Positions 9,083-17,870 are shown, counted from the stretch's first letter. The stretch is 40,396 nt of DNA from Gallionellaceae bacterium (GCA_006218055.1 VBWD01000011.1:1-40396); one strand, 5' to 3'. Notes: generated from the sequence alone by a model not told the origin. Program-made: numbers and translations.

Positions 9083-10021
9083 ATGAGCTACACAGAAGAT
9101 ATGTCATCCGACAGCCTGCTTGATCACATCGATGCACGCACCAATCTGGCAGGCACCAACAAGATGGAGATCCTGCTGTTCAATTTGGGCAGCAATGAAA
9201 AATTTGGCATCAACGTGTTCAAGGTGAAAGAGGTATCCCATGCCGGCAAGATCACGCGCACACCGAATATGCCCAACGGGGTGGACGGTATCGTCAGCCT
9301 GCGCGGCCATGTGATGCCTGTGCTCAATCTGGCCAGATTCATGGGTATGAGCGAAGTCACGCCGCATCAAACCATGATGGTGGCCGAGTACAACACGCAC
9401 ATCCTGGGTTTTCTGGTGAAAGACGTGGATCGCATCATCCGTGTCGATTGGGACAAGGTGCGTCCGACCGAAGGTATGCTGTCCGATAAAGCCGCATTGA
9501 TCACCGCCATCACCAACCTGGAAGATGGTTCTCTGGTGTCTATTTTGGATGTCGAGCAGATACTTTCGGACGCGTTCGGGGAGGCTGTGGTCGGCAACGT
9601 GGAGAAGGTCGAAGCAGGCCATGATTTATGTGTCTTCTTCGCGGATGACTCGATGGTGGCGCGCCGTAAGATCGCCGAAACGCTGGACAAGATGGGCGTC
9701 AAACACATCCAGGCCAGCAATGGACAAGAAGCGTGGGATCGCTTGCGCACCATGGCAGACGCATCGCAGCACGGCGGAAAAAGCATGCGCGACCAGATGC
9801 AAGTGATCCTCACCGATGCAGAGATGCCCGCGATGGATGGTTACGTGCTGACGCAGAACATCAAGAACGACAAACGTTTTGAGGGAATCCCGGTAGTGAT
9901 GCATTCATCATTGTCATCGGACGCGAACCGCGCGATGGGAAAACGGGTAGGGGTGGATTACTACGTGCCGAAGTTCGATTCGATGATCTTATCGTCCACG
10001 TTGCGACCGCTGCTGACGTAA
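9083..10021 (+). CDS. cheV: CheV, CheW-receiver coupling protein (copy 2)
   Basis: A 312-residue paralogue of the preceding protein, starting 10 bases after it with AAGGAG before the ATG. CheW-like domain about residues 20-165 (FGINVFKVKEVS, GIVSLRGHVMPVLNLARF) and receiver about 180-312 (FFADDSM, phosphorylation site D245 in LTDAEMPAMDG, Lys in VPKFDS). The two copies are close enough to be a tandem duplication, yet clearly diverged (M-x-K-I-T-R-T-P versus M-R-I-P-A-I-T-R-A-P near the receptor-binding face). No cheW is present in the window, so the CheV proteins may be the coupling proteins for CheA here. Confidence 0.95.
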   Translation: MSYTEDMSSDSLLDHIDARTNLAGTNKMEILLFNLGSNEKFGINVFKVKEVSHAGKITRTPNMPNGVDGIVSLRGHVMPVLNLARFMGMSEVTPHQTMMVAEYNTHILGFLVKDVDRIIRVDWDKVRPTEGMLSDKAALITAITNLEDGSLVSILDVEQILSDAFGEAVVGNVEKVEAGHDLCVFFADDSMVARRKIAETLDKMGVKHIQASNGQEAWDRLRTMADASQHGGKSMRDQMQVILTDAEMPAMDGYVLTQNIKNDKRFEGIPVVMHSSLSSDANRAMGKRVGVDYYVPKFDSMILSSTLRPLLT

Positions 10022-10037
10022 ATCAGCACCGGGCCGT

Positions 10038-10086
10038 GAGTGCCGAGTGCTGAGTAGTTTTGCTCAGTACTCAAGACCTGGCACTC
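10038..10086. repeat. palindrome of tandem heptamers between cheV and cheY
   Basis: The left arm is three 7-mers, GAGTGCC, GAGTGCT and GAGTAGT (10038-10058). The right arm carries the reverse complement, ending in GGCACTC (10080-10086), with CTCAGTACTC inside. It could fold as an mRNA hairpin 24 bases before the cheY start. The same design recurs at 36232-36294. Confidence 0.6.
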
Positions 10087-10109
10087 CCGACTGTTATTAG
10101 GAGATTGAA

Positions 10110-10508
10110 ATGGGTATAGAAAACACAAAGTTCTTGGTGGTGGATGACTTCTCGACGATGCGACGCATCGTACGCAACCTGCTCAAAGAGTTGGGTTTCG
10201 CCAATGTGCAGGAAGCCGAAGACGGGGTGGATGCGCTGAGCAAATTGCGTAGTGACCAATTCGATTTCGTCGTGTCCGATTGGAATATGCCCAATATGAC
10301 CGGCATCGAGCTACTGCGTGCCATTCGTGGCGATGCCAGCCTTAAGCATCTACCCGTCCTGATGGTGACCGCGGAAGCCAAGAAAGAAAACATCATCGAG
10401 GCGGCGCAGGCGGGTGCCTCGGGGTATGTGGTGAAGCCGTTCACGGCAGCCACGCTGGACGAGAAACTCAAAAAGATATTCGCGGCTTTCCCGCAATTGA
10501 ATAAGTGA
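10110..10508 (+). CDS. cheY: CheY, chemotaxis response regulator
   Basis: Phospho-CheY binds the FliM/FliN switch and changes motor direction. The single-domain protein has 132 residues with all functional residues on E. coli numbering: D12-D13 (metal), D57 (phosphorylation, [10 protein letters not shown]), T87, Y106 and K109. TTAGGAGATTGAA precedes the ATG. cheZ follows directly, giving the usual cheYZ kinase-target and phosphatase pair. Confidence 0.97.
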   Translation: MGIENTKFLVVDDFSTMRRIVRNLLKELGFANVQEAEDGVDALSKLRSDQFDFVVSDWNMPNMTGIELLRAIRGDASLKHLPVLMVTAEAKKENIIEAAQAGASGYVVKPFTAATLDEKLKKIFAAFPQLNK

Positions 10509-10516
10509 GGCAGACC

Positions 10517-11248
10517 ATGGCGACCCATAATGCAAGCAGTGATTCCGACGATCTTGAAGCGCTGTTCGACAGCATCATCGCAGCCAACTCGGATGAGGAA
10601 AAACCCGAATCGGCAAAAGTGATCCCGCTCAATGCGGAATCAGAACAAGGAAAAGTCATCAACCAAGTCGGGCAATTGGCGCGCAAGTTGCATGACACCC
10701 TGCGTGAACTCGGACTGCACAAAGAGATAGAGAAAGCGACCTCCAGCATCCCGGATGCGCGCGACCGCCTGAACTACGTGGCCACGCTCACCCAGCAGGC
10801 GGCGGAACGCGTGTTGAACGCGACCGAAGCGGCACAGCCCGTGGTGGATAAATTGGGCTCGGAATCGCATCGCCTAGCATCGCAGTGGGATATGTTGTTC
10901 GAGAAGAAACTGGATGTACAACAGTTCAAAGAGCTTGTGACGCAGACCCATGCCTTCCTGCATGAGACGCCCAAACAGACCAAGGCGACCAATGCCTATC
11001 TGGTAGAGATTATGTTGGCGCAGGATTTTCAGGACCTGACCGGACAAGTCATCAAGAAGATCATCCATCTGACGCAGGAGATGGAGCAGCAGTTGTTGGC
11101 GTTGTTGTTGGAGAACGCACCGGCTTCTGTCAAAGCAGAGATCAATACCGGATTGCTGAATGGCCCGGTGATCAAGGGCGCCGGTAGGAACGATGTGGTG
11201 ACGAACCAAGACCAGGTGGACGATCTGCTGGAGAGTTTGGGGTTTTAA
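10517..11248 (+). CDS. cheZ: CheZ, CheY-P phosphatase
   Basis: CheZ removes phosphate from CheY-P. From ATG 10517 (GTGAGG upstream; a GTG at 10505 is also in frame) the protein has 243 residues. The catalytic block AQDFQDLTGQVIKK is intact, with D173 and Q177 corresponding to E. coli D143 and Q147. The long helical hairpin lies on both sides of it. The C-terminal CheY-binding helix is present as the acidic end DDLLESLGF. A 100-bp inverted-repeat element separates it from cheA. Confidence 0.96.
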   Translation: MATHNASSDSDDLEALFDSIIAANSDEEKPESAKVIPLNAESEQGKVINQVGQLARKLHDTLRELGLHKEIEKATSSIPDARDRLNYVATLTQQAAERVLNATEAAQPVVDKLGSESHRLASQWDMLFEKKLDVQQFKELVTQTHAFLHETPKQTKATNAYLVEIMLAQDFQDLTGQVIKKIIHLTQEMEQQLLALLLENAPASVKAEINTGLLNGPVIKGAGRNDVVTNQDQVDDLLESLGF

Positions 11249-11280
11249 ATTTGAGTGCAGAGCCTACGGCATAGGGAGTG

Positions 11281-11380
11281 TTCCCCCACTCCAACCCATC
11301 CCCCGGCGGGAGAGTGGCTAAACCCAAAGCCTCTCTGCTCTGGCTCCCTCTCCCACCGGGGGAGGGCTGGGGTGGGGGAA
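11281..11380. repeat. 100-bp MITE-like element with 23-24-bp inverted ends
   Basis: The left end (11281-11304, beginning TTCCCCCACTCC) and the right end (11358-11380, finishing GGGGTGGGGGAA) are imperfect inverted copies of each other. It sits in the cheZ-cheA gap and shares both ends with the element at 17076-17232. It has no open frame of its own and should fold strongly in RNA. Confidence 0.7.
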
Positions 11381-11424
11381 GGCAGAATAAAGATCAGTTG
11401 GACGGAATGAGTGAGGAGTAAGAA

Positions 11425-13275
11425 ATGAATGACTTTGCCGGAATGGAAGAACTGCTGAGCGACTTCTTGTTGGAAGCGGGCGATATGCTGTCCGATGTGG
11501 ACAGCAAACTGATGGAGCTGGAAAAGCGCCCGAGCGACAGCAATCTGCTCAATGAGATATTCCGCGGATTCCACACGATCAAGGGCGGTGCGGGGTTCTT
11601 GAATGCGACCGAATTGGTGACCTTGTGTCACCTCACCGAGAACCTGTTCGACAAGCTGCGCACCAATCAGCTCACCCTGAATGCGGAGCTGCTGGATGTG
11701 ATCTTTGCCGCGACGTCCGAAGTGCGCCGTATGTTCGGTGCGTTGCAACAGAACCAGCAACCCACTGCGGCGCCCGCCGATATCTTGCATGCCTTGCAGG
11801 ATGCACTGGAGGGAAAGGCAGTCGTCGCGATCAGCAAATCCAAACCTGTGGCAGCGCCAGTAACGGTACAAGCCGAGACGTTGCCTGTGATCGGCCCCGA
11901 GAATGTAGATTGGGATGCCTTGTATAAAGCCCTCACCGGCAACGACATCGTGGAGACGGTCGGTGCGACGCGCGATCCGGAACAGATCAAGCAGGCAATC
12001 GACGAAGAGGAATCCACCAGGAAGGCATTCGGTCGCCGCGCCTCCGATGTGCCGGGTGCGACAGTCGGTCGCCGCGGTGGTGATGTGCCCGCTGCCGAAG
12101 CCAAAGAGACCACTATTCGCGTGGACACCGTGCGCCTCGACCAGGTATTGAATCTGTCCGGCGAGATCGGTCTGACCAAGAATCGCCTCACCCATCTGCG
12201 TTCCGACATCTTGCAAGGCCGTGATGATGCCGACACTTTGCGCGAGCTGGACCAGTCCGTGACCCAGCTCGATATGTTGGTGGTCAATCTGCAGAACGCG
12301 GTGATGAAGACGCGCATGCAACCCATCGGCAGACTGTTCAAGAAATACCCGCGCCTGGCGCGCGACTTGGCGCGTTCTTTGGGTAAGGATGTGGAACTGG
12401 TGCTGGTCGGTGAAGAGACCGAGATGGACAAAACCATGATCGAGGATCTGAACGACCCGTTGGTACATTTGGTGCGCAATGCGGTGGATCACGGGGTGGA
12501 AACAGTCGAAGATCGGCGCGCGGCGGGTAAGCCGGAAAAAAGTCTGGTGGAATTGAGCGCGCGGCAGGAGGGGGACCACATCCTCATCACCATCTCCGAC
12601 GACGGCAAAGGCATGCGGCCCGAAGTGATACGCAACAAGGCTATCGAAAAGGGACTCATCACCAGCGAGATAGCCAACACCCTGGACGAGAGCCAGTGCC
12701 TGGAGTTGATCTTGCTGCCGGGCTTCTCCACCAAGGAAGAGATTTCCGCTGTGTCCGGCCGCGGTGTGGGTATGGATGTGGTGAAGACCAACATCGAGAA
12801 GCTCAACGGCAGCATCACTATTCATTCCGAGCCTGGCAAAGGCTCCACCTTCTCCATCTCCCTGCCTCTTACCTTGGCGATTTTGCCGGTGCTGGTATTG
12901 CGTTTGGGAGAACAGTCCTTTGCCGTGCCCCTATCGATGGTGCGCGAGATATTGCCGGTGACGCAGGCGGGGCTGCAACAGGTATCGGGCAAGGCCACTA
13001 TGGTGGTGCGCGGTGAAGTGTTGCCGGTGCTGCCACTCACGCAACTCATCGGTTGGGGCAGCAGCGAGAAATCCGAAGTGGGCGTGTTGATGCAGTTCGG
13101 TAACAACAGCTTCATCCTCACTGCCGATGGCTTCGTGGGGCATGAAGATGTGGTGATCAAGTCCCTGGATACTTTCCGCCCCAAAGGCGTGGCGGGCGTG
13201 ACGATGTCCAGCGAAGGCGACATCGTGTTGATCTTGGACATCAAAGAGCTGCTGAGCGATGTACGCGGCAGCTGA
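11425..13275 (+). CDS. cheA: CheA, chemotaxis sensor histidine kinase
   Basis: CheA autophosphorylates and passes phosphate to CheY, CheB and CheV under receptor control. In 616 residues it has a P1/HPt domain with phospho-acceptor H50 (FRGFHTIKGGAGF) and a shortened, poorly conserved P2 region (about 130-220). P3 dimerisation begins near TTIRVDTVRLDQ. The P4 ATPase has its N-box at LVHLVRNAVDHGVE, G1 at DDGKGM and G2 at SGRGVGMDVVK. P5 is CheW-like (from about residue 485, LAILPVLVLRLGE). GAGGAGTAAGAA precedes the ATG. The linker before P3 holds a duplicated GRR-x-(S/G)DVP motif. All catalytic boxes appear intact. Confidence 0.97.
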   Translation: MNDFAGMEELLSDFLLEAGDMLSDVDSKLMELEKRPSDSNLLNEIFRGFHTIKGGAGFLNATELVTLCHLTENLFDKLRTNQLTLNAELLDVIFAATSEVRRMFGALQQNQQPTAAPADILHALQDALEGKAVVAISKSKPVAAPVTVQAETLPVIGPENVDWDALYKALTGNDIVETVGATRDPEQIKQAIDEEESTRKAFGRRASDVPGATVGRRGGDVPAAEAKETTIRVDTVRLDQVLNLSGEIGLTKNRLTHLRSDILQGRDDADTLRELDQSVTQLDMLVVNLQNAVMKTRMQPIGRLFKKYPRLARDLARSLGKDVELVLVGEETEMDKTMIEDLNDPLVHLVRNAVDHGVETVEDRRAAGKPEKSLVELSARQEGDHILITISDDGKGMRPEVIRNKAIEKGLITSEIANTLDESQCLELILLPGFSTKEEISAVSGRGVGMDVVKTNIEKLNGSITIHSEPGKGSTFSISLPLTLAILPVLVLRLGEQSFAVPLSMVREILPVTQAGLQQVSGKATMVVRGEVLPVLPLTQLIGWGSSEKSEVGVLMQFGNNSFILTADGFVGHEDVVIKSLDTFRPKGVAGVTMSSEGDIVLILDIKELLSDVRGS

Positions 13276-13309
13276 TTGACGGCCAGTCATCTCACCGGGG
13301 AGATTCAAC

Positions 13310-14971
13310 GTGTTTACGAATATGTCATTGAAGAATAAATTCCTGGCATTGGAATCAGTGTCATTCACCATGTTATTGGCAACGGTAGTGTTTGGTTTGA
13401 TCGTGTTGCACAGCGCGATGGAAAATGAAGTGGACAATATCCAGCGCTTGAAGCAAGACATCGAGGTCATGGGGGAGATCGACACGCTCAACATCGTTGT
13501 GGTCAAGGAAGCCAAGATCGCCAAGGATGTCTGGATACGTGGCAGCGATCAGGCCAAGGTCGACAAATACCGGGATGAGTTCATCCAGAACGTGGAGCGC
13601 TTCCAGAGCACACATGAGGCTGCGCTGGCCGGTTTGAACAAATTGGCGCAAGGTCATGCGGGCTTCGACGGGTTCATCCAAAAGCTGGAGCTCATCAACA
13701 ATGAGCATGCCAGCGTCTCCTGGAAATATCTTGCGCAGATCGAAGCGCACAAGGGCAACACTCTCGATTCTGATGCCGAAGTGGCGGGTATCGACCGCGA
13801 ACTGACAAAACAGATCAAAGAGCTGAGAGATGATTTCGTTCAATTCGTCGATCAGAAAGGTGCCGAGAAGATCAAGTTGGCGCAAGAGGATTACGCGTCC
13901 CATCGCAATATGGTGGTCGTCTGGCTGGTCTTCTCACTCTCGCTCTCTTTGCTCGTCGCCACCCTCATCATTCGTCAGATCATGCGCCAACTGGGGGGGG
14001 ATCCTAAAGAGGTCGCTGTCATCGTGAACACCATGGCCGGCGGCGATTTCTCGCAGCAGCCGAACAAGCTGCCCGAGCCGGGCAGTCTGCTGGCCAATGC
14101 CTATCAGATGCAGAGCAAGTTGCGCGACATGATCGCGTCGGTGAAGGGACAAGCGGCACAGGTGGGTGACATGGCGCACAGCCTGGCAACCTCCGCCAAC
14201 CAGATCGCCGAGAACGTCAATCACGAATCCGATGCGGTGAGCAGCATGGCCGCCGCTATTGAAGAACTGAGCGTCTCCACCACCCACATCAGCAATCAGG
14301 GGGCGAATGCCAAACGTATCGCCAACAGCTCGCGCAGCAATGCTGAAGCGGGTGCGCAAGTGGTGAACAAAACAGTGAATGGATTGCTGTCCTCTGCACA
14401 GGAGATCCAAGGCGCATCGGCCGAAGTCTCGCGCTTGGGCGAGGATGCTTCGCGCATCAGTGAAATAGTGAAGGTCATCAAAGAAATCGCGGATCAGACC
14501 AACCTGCTGGCGCTGAACGCGGCCATCGAAGCGGCACGTGCCGGCGAGCAGGGGCGCGGTTTTGCGGTAGTGGCCGATGAGGTGCGCAAGCTGGCCGAGC
14601 GCACTGCCGGTGCGACCAATGAGATCAATCAGATGTCCAGCAAGATCGGTGCGGTGGCGAACCATGCATTGAGCGGAATGGATAAAGTGGTGAAGACCAC
14701 GCAGCAAGGCGTGGGTGATGCCGAGACTGCACAGACATCCATCAAACACATCCAGGAGAATTTTGGCGAAGTCTCTGGGGTGATCGATGACATCGCGCTA
14801 GCTTTGGGTGAGCAGAATGCCGCGGCGACCGAACTGGCGAAGAGTACCGAGCGTGTGTCCCAGATGTCGGAAGAGAATTCCAATGCGGCACAAAGTCTGT
14901 TGAGCTTGGCGAACGATCTGGAAAGCAAGGCACGCGAAGTGCGCCAGTCGGTCGATGTGTTCAAGGTCTGA
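13310..14971 (+). CDS. methyl-accepting chemotaxis protein, membrane type
   Basis: A 553-residue receptor. The GTG at 13310 is preferred because GGGGAG lies seven bases upstream; an ATG at 13322 is the alternative. Helix 1 is about 13-35, the helical periplasmic sensor about 36-200, helix 2 about 201-222. HAMP and a signalling domain follow with the tip [14 protein letters not shown] and the terminus -DVFKV. It starts 34 bases after cheA and so probably belongs to the same transcript. Ligand unknown. Confidence 0.92.
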   Translation: MFTNMSLKNKFLALESVSFTMLLATVVFGLIVLHSAMENEVDNIQRLKQDIEVMGEIDTLNIVVVKEAKIAKDVWIRGSDQAKVDKYRDEFIQNVERFQSTHEAALAGLNKLAQGHAGFDGFIQKLELINNEHASVSWKYLAQIEAHKGNTLDSDAEVAGIDRELTKQIKELRDDFVQFVDQKGAEKIKLAQEDYASHRNMVVVWLVFSLSLSLLVATLIIRQIMRQLGGDPKEVAVIVNTMAGGDFSQQPNKLPEPGSLLANAYQMQSKLRDMIASVKGQAAQVGDMAHSLATSANQIAENVNHESDAVSSMAAAIEELSVSTTHISNQGANAKRIANSSRSNAEAGAQVVNKTVNGLLSSAQEIQGASAEVSRLGEDASRISEIVKVIKEIADQTNLLALNAAIEAARAGEQGRGFAVVADEVRKLAERTAGATNEINQMSSKIGAVANHALSGMDKVVKTTQQGVGDAETAQTSIKHIQENFGEVSGVIDDIALALGEQNAAATELAKSTERVSQMSEENSNAAQSLLSLANDLESKAREVRQSVDVFKV

Positions 14972-14983
14972 TCATAAATGCGC

Positions 14984-15007
14984 TCGTTGCCGAGTGCTCA
15001 TAACGAG
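14984..15007. repeat. small inverted repeat before the soluble receptor
   Basis: CTCGTT and AACGAG flank GCCGAGTGCT, an 11-base word (TGCCGAGTGCT) that also occurs inside the heptamer palindrome at 10038-10086. It ends just before the AAGGAG ribosome site of the next gene, so folding could affect its translation. Confidence 0.35.
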
Positions 15008-15019
15008 TAAGGAGAGAGC

Positions 15020-16147
15020 ATGTTTGGCGGAAGATTAAAACAAGAACATCAGAGTGCCCTGTCGCGTCTGGTCGAGACTGAGCGCGATATAGAAGCCTTG
15101 CGTGCTGAATTGGCGCGTCTGGAACGCGAGCGCGACGAGCTAAAAGGCGAGGCGACAGGTGCAAAGGCGGACTGTCGGGTGGCGGATAAGATCTTCGGCA
15201 ACATGCAGGGGTTCGGTGAATCTTTTGTCTCGCTTCAACATTCACAAGCCGCCGCCGCAACCGCCCTGCGCGAAGAGAAACAACACGCTGTCGAAGCGGC
15301 GGATGTGTCGGTGAAGAACCGCGAGGCGGTGATGAAGATTGCGGGCAGTCTGGAAGCGTTGTCGGATGACACCCTGCAGACATCGAAGAATGTCCAGGGC
15401 TTGACCGAGCGTGCCGCACAGATCGGCAGTATCGTGCAGCTCATCAAAGAGATCGCCGACCAGACTAATCTGTTGGCATTGAACGCAGCGATCGAGGCTG
15501 CACGAGCGGGTGAGCAAGGTCGTGGATTTGCCGTGGTGGCGGATGAGGTGCGCAAGCTGGCGGAGCGCACGGCCAAAGCGACCAGTGAGATATCGGTGAT
15601 CGTGAGCGCGATCCAGACCGAGACGAATACCGCCAAGACGCAGATGGAAGCGTGGGCATCCAAGTCGCAAGTGTTCAGCAAAGATGTCGGTCACGTGATG
15701 GAGAACATGAAGCATCTGCTCGATCTTTCGCACACGATGGAGGGCACTATCTCGGCGGCGGCATTGCGCAGTTTCGTGGAAGTGGCCAAGATCGACCACA
15801 TCCTCTACAAGTTCGAGATATACAAAGTGTTCATGAAGATATCGGACTCCAAAGCGGACAGCTTCTCTTCGCATACCGGATGCCGTCTGGGGAAATGGTA
15901 TTTCGAGGGTGATGGAAAAGAATGTTTCTCCAAATTGGACGGCTATCAAGCCATCGCCAGCCCGCACCAGAGCTTTCATCAAAATGGCAAGGAGGCAGTC
16001 GCTGCTTTCCATGCGGGTGAAGCATTGCGCGGGATGGAGTTGGTGGCAAAGATGGAAACGGACAGCATGGCAGTGTTGGCCGCGCTGGAACGCATCGCTG
16101 TCGCAGGAGAGGGTGACAACAGTTTGTTGTGCCATACGCCGGGGTGA
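15020..16147 (+). CDS. soluble chemoreceptor with C-terminal CZB zinc domain
   Basis: A 375-residue protein without membrane segments. The N-terminus is a coiled coil (about 1-60, rich in E, R and L). The signalling domain has the tip [14 protein letters not shown] near residue 155. The C-terminal chemoreceptor zinc-binding (CZB) domain (about 255-375) shows the conserved pattern: H in the helix DHILYKF, C in GCRLGKWY, then H residues in SPHQSFH. Such soluble CZB receptors (for example TlpD) respond to zinc or oxidants; the signal here is inferred. TAAGGAGAGAGC precedes the ATG. Its CZB domain is related to that of the reverse-strand receptor at 17890. Confidence 0.92.
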   Translation: MFGGRLKQEHQSALSRLVETERDIEALRAELARLERERDELKGEATGAKADCRVADKIFGNMQGFGESFVSLQHSQAAAATALREEKQHAVEAADVSVKNREAVMKIAGSLEALSDDTLQTSKNVQGLTERAAQIGSIVQLIKEIADQTNLLALNAAIEAARAGEQGRGFAVVADEVRKLAERTAKATSEISVIVSAIQTETNTAKTQMEAWASKSQVFSKDVGHVMENMKHLLDLSHTMEGTISAAALRSFVEVAKIDHILYKFEIYKVFMKISDSKADSFSSHTGCRLGKWYFEGDGKECFSKLDGYQAIASPHQSFHQNGKEAVAAFHAGEALRGMELVAKMETDSMAVLAALERIAVAGEGDNSLLCHTPG

Positions 16148-16167
16148 TGATGCAAACACTGATGTGA

Positions 16168-16223
16168 TTCCCTCTCCCCGCGGGAGAGGGTTAGGGAGAG
16201 GGTTAGGGTGAGGGTGAGGGAGA
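16168..16223. repeat. G-rich intergenic repeat with seven GGG tracts
   Basis: After a CCCTCTCCCCGCGGGAGAGGG palindrome the plus strand carries GGG at 16182, 16188, 16194, 16200, 16206, 16212 and 16218, each separated by exactly three bases. It ends 30 bases before the cheR start codon. It belongs to the same C/G-rich family as the inverted-repeat elements nearby and could form G-quadruplexes. Confidence 0.75.
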
Positions 16224-16250
16224 ACACTCTTTCAGAAACGAAATAGAACC

Positions 16251-17069
16251 ATGTCCCGCTCACGCGAATTCGAATTCACCGATCATGATTTTCAGCGCAT
16301 CCGCACGCTGATCAGAGAGCATGCGGGCATCGCGTTGGCCGACAGCAAACAAGAGTTGGTCTATAGCCGTTTGGCGCGGCGTTTGCGCGCAACCGGACTG
16401 ATGACGTTTGGTGAATATCTGGCCCTGCTGCAAAGGGGGGACGCAATAGAGTGGGAGTCATTCATCAACTCACTCACCACCAACCTCACCTCATTCTTCC
16501 GCGAAGCGCACCACTTCACCCTGCTCGCCGAGCACTTGCGCAAGCTGGACAGATCACAGCCCATCCGACTGTGGTGTTCCGCCTGCTCCACGGGTGAGGA
16601 GGCCTATTCCATGGCGATCACGGTGGCCGAGACATTCGGGGATCTCAAACAACCCGTCACCATCATCGCTTCCGATCTGGACAGTCATGTGCTGGCCTCC
16701 GCACGTGTGGGTCGTTACAGGGCTGATACGGTGGCCAAACTGTCTGCACAGCGTATCGAGCGTTTCTTTACGCCGGCCGACGCGGGCTGTTTTCTGGTGC
16801 GGCCCGAGTTGCAGCGCATGATCGAATTCAGGCACATCAATCTGTTGGATGCCAGCTATCCGATACGCGAAAAATTGGATGCCGTCTTCTGCCGCAACGT
16901 GATGATCTATTTCGACAAGGACACGCAACTCTCCATCTTGAAAAAATTCGCACTGATATTAAAGCCGGACGGATTGCTGTTTGCCGGGCATTCGGAGAGT
17001 TTTTATCATGCTGCGGCGTATTTCAAGCTGCGTGGGCAGACGGTGTATGAACGTGCGGCTGGAGTTTAA
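16251..17069 (+). CDS. cheR: CheR, receptor glutamate methyltransferase
   Basis: CheR uses S-adenosylmethionine to methylate glutamates of chemoreceptors for adaptation. The 272-residue protein has the N-terminal helical domain (about 1-85, with LTTNLTSFFRE) and the SAM-binding domain. Its motifs are IRLWCSACSTGEEAYS (motif I), ASDLDSHVLASAR, HINLLDASYPI and FCRNVMIYFDK. The ATG at 16251 has no strong ribosome site; the upstream 60 bases are the G-rich repeat. A 157-bp inverted-repeat element separates it from the truncated cheB. Confidence 0.95.
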   Translation: MSRSREFEFTDHDFQRIRTLIREHAGIALADSKQELVYSRLARRLRATGLMTFGEYLALLQRGDAIEWESFINSLTTNLTSFFREAHHFTLLAEHLRKLDRSQPIRLWCSACSTGEEAYSMAITVAETFGDLKQPVTIIASDLDSHVLASARVGRYRADTVAKLSAQRIERFFTPADAGCFLVRPELQRMIEFRHINLLDASYPIREKLDAVFCRNVMIYFDKDTQLSILKKFALILKPDGLLFAGHSESFYHAAAYFKLRGQTVYERAAGV

Positions 17070-17075
17070 CGAGGG

Positions 17076-17232
17076 TTCCCCCACCTTAATCCCTCCCCCG
17101 ATGGGAGAGGGATTAAACCGTAAGTACCACCAAACTAGTTCCCTGATGGAACTACTCGCCATTCGACTAAGCACGATAAAGCCGTGCAAGTCGCTGGTTA
17201 TTTCCCTCCGGGGGAGGGCTGGGGTGGTGGAA
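17076..17232. repeat. 157-bp MITE-like element with inverted ends around the 60-bp repeat
   Basis: The left end (17076-17099, TTCCCCCACC then CCCTCCCCC) and right end (17210-17232, GGGGGAGGG then GGTGGTGGAA) are inverted copies and match the ends of the 11281-11380 element. Inside lies the second copy of the 60-bp repeat (17142-17201) with its own hairpin. The element fills the cheR-cheB gap, where the start of a full-length cheB would be expected. Confidence 0.7.
17142..17201 (+). repeat. 60-bp dispersed repeat, copy 2
   Basis: Matches 76-135 at 59 of 60 bases in the same orientation, about 17 kb away. The internal palindrome is at 17164-17193. In this copy the repeat is bracketed by both inverted ends; in copy 1 only a short C/G palindrome remains on the right. 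Confidence 0.8.
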
Positions 17233-17270
17233 TACTCCAGCAACACCGCGAAAAAAGTTGGCTTCTTCCC

Positions 17271-17870
17271 ATGCCAACAAAATTAAATCCCTCCCGCATC
17301 ATCGTTGTCGGTTCCTCCACCGGCGGCACGGAAGCGCTGCGTGTATTCTTGGCGATGATGCCGAAAGACTCTCCCCCCATTCTCATCGCGCAGCACATGC
17401 CGGAGATGTTCGTTCCCTCTTTTGCCGCCAGATTGGACGGGGCGTGCGAGATGCGCGTCAAAATGGCAGAGCAACATGAAATCATCTCGCCCGGCAACGT
17501 CTATCTGGCGCCGGGACATTCACACTTGTCGATAGAGCGCCATGGTGCGGGTTATCGCGTGTCTTTGAGCGATGCTCCTCCAGTCAACCGGCATCGTCCT
17601 TCAATAGAGGTATTGTTCAAGTCGGCAGCCAAAGTATCGGGTCCGAACACCATCGGTGTGATGCTCACCGGCATGGGAAGGGATGGTGCGGCGGCGATGC
17701 TGGAGATGAGGCAGGCCGGCGCTTACAATTTGGCGCAGGATGAGGCGAGCAGTGTGGTGTTCGGTATGCCGCGCGCGGCGATTGAATCGGGCGCGGTGCA
17801 TGAAGTGGTGGCGCTGGAGAGAATGGCGGAGCGTGTGCTCGGACTTTTGCGGGGGGCGGCTGCCCACTAA
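17271..17870 (+). CDS. cheB: CheB methylesterase domain without receiver
   Basis: CheB removes receptor methyl groups and deamidates receptor glutamines. From ATG 17271 the protein has 199 residues, all methylesterase domain. The catalytic triad is S16 (GSSTGG), H42 (IAQHMP) and D138 (LTGMGRDG). The spacing of 26 and 96 residues equals that of E. coli CheB (S164, H190, D286), so about 148 N-terminal residues, the receiver and linker, are absent. The frame is open upstream to 17184 but that part is repeat sequence. No good ribosome site is seen. In normal CheB the receiver inhibits the esterase until phosphorylated by CheA, so regulation here would differ. Confidence 0.9.
   Translation: MPTKLNPSRIIVVGSSTGGTEALRVFLAMMPKDSPPILIAQHMPEMFVPSFAARLDGACEMRVKMAEQHEIISPGNVYLAPGHSHLSIERHGAGYRVSLSDAPPVNRHRPSIEVLFKSAAKVSGPNTIGVMLTGMGRDGAAAMLEMRQAGAYNLAQDEASSVVFGMPRAAIESGAVHEVVALERMAERVLGLLRGAAAH

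Noticed and set aside
10075-10090. TGGCAC word before cheY as a sigma-54 promoter
   Set aside because: The -12 TTGC element is absent at the right spacing, and the word is part of the heptamer palindrome.
11245-12825. A 526-codon open frame on the reverse strand
   Set aside because: It lies opposite cheA and reaches into the inverted-repeat element; its composition is that of a shadow frame (His, Gln and Leu rich) and no family motif is present.
17184-17270. The 29 codons upstream of ATG 17271 as the real CheB N-terminus
   Set aside because: They are the right half of the inverted-repeat element and the following spacer, with no receiver-domain similarity.
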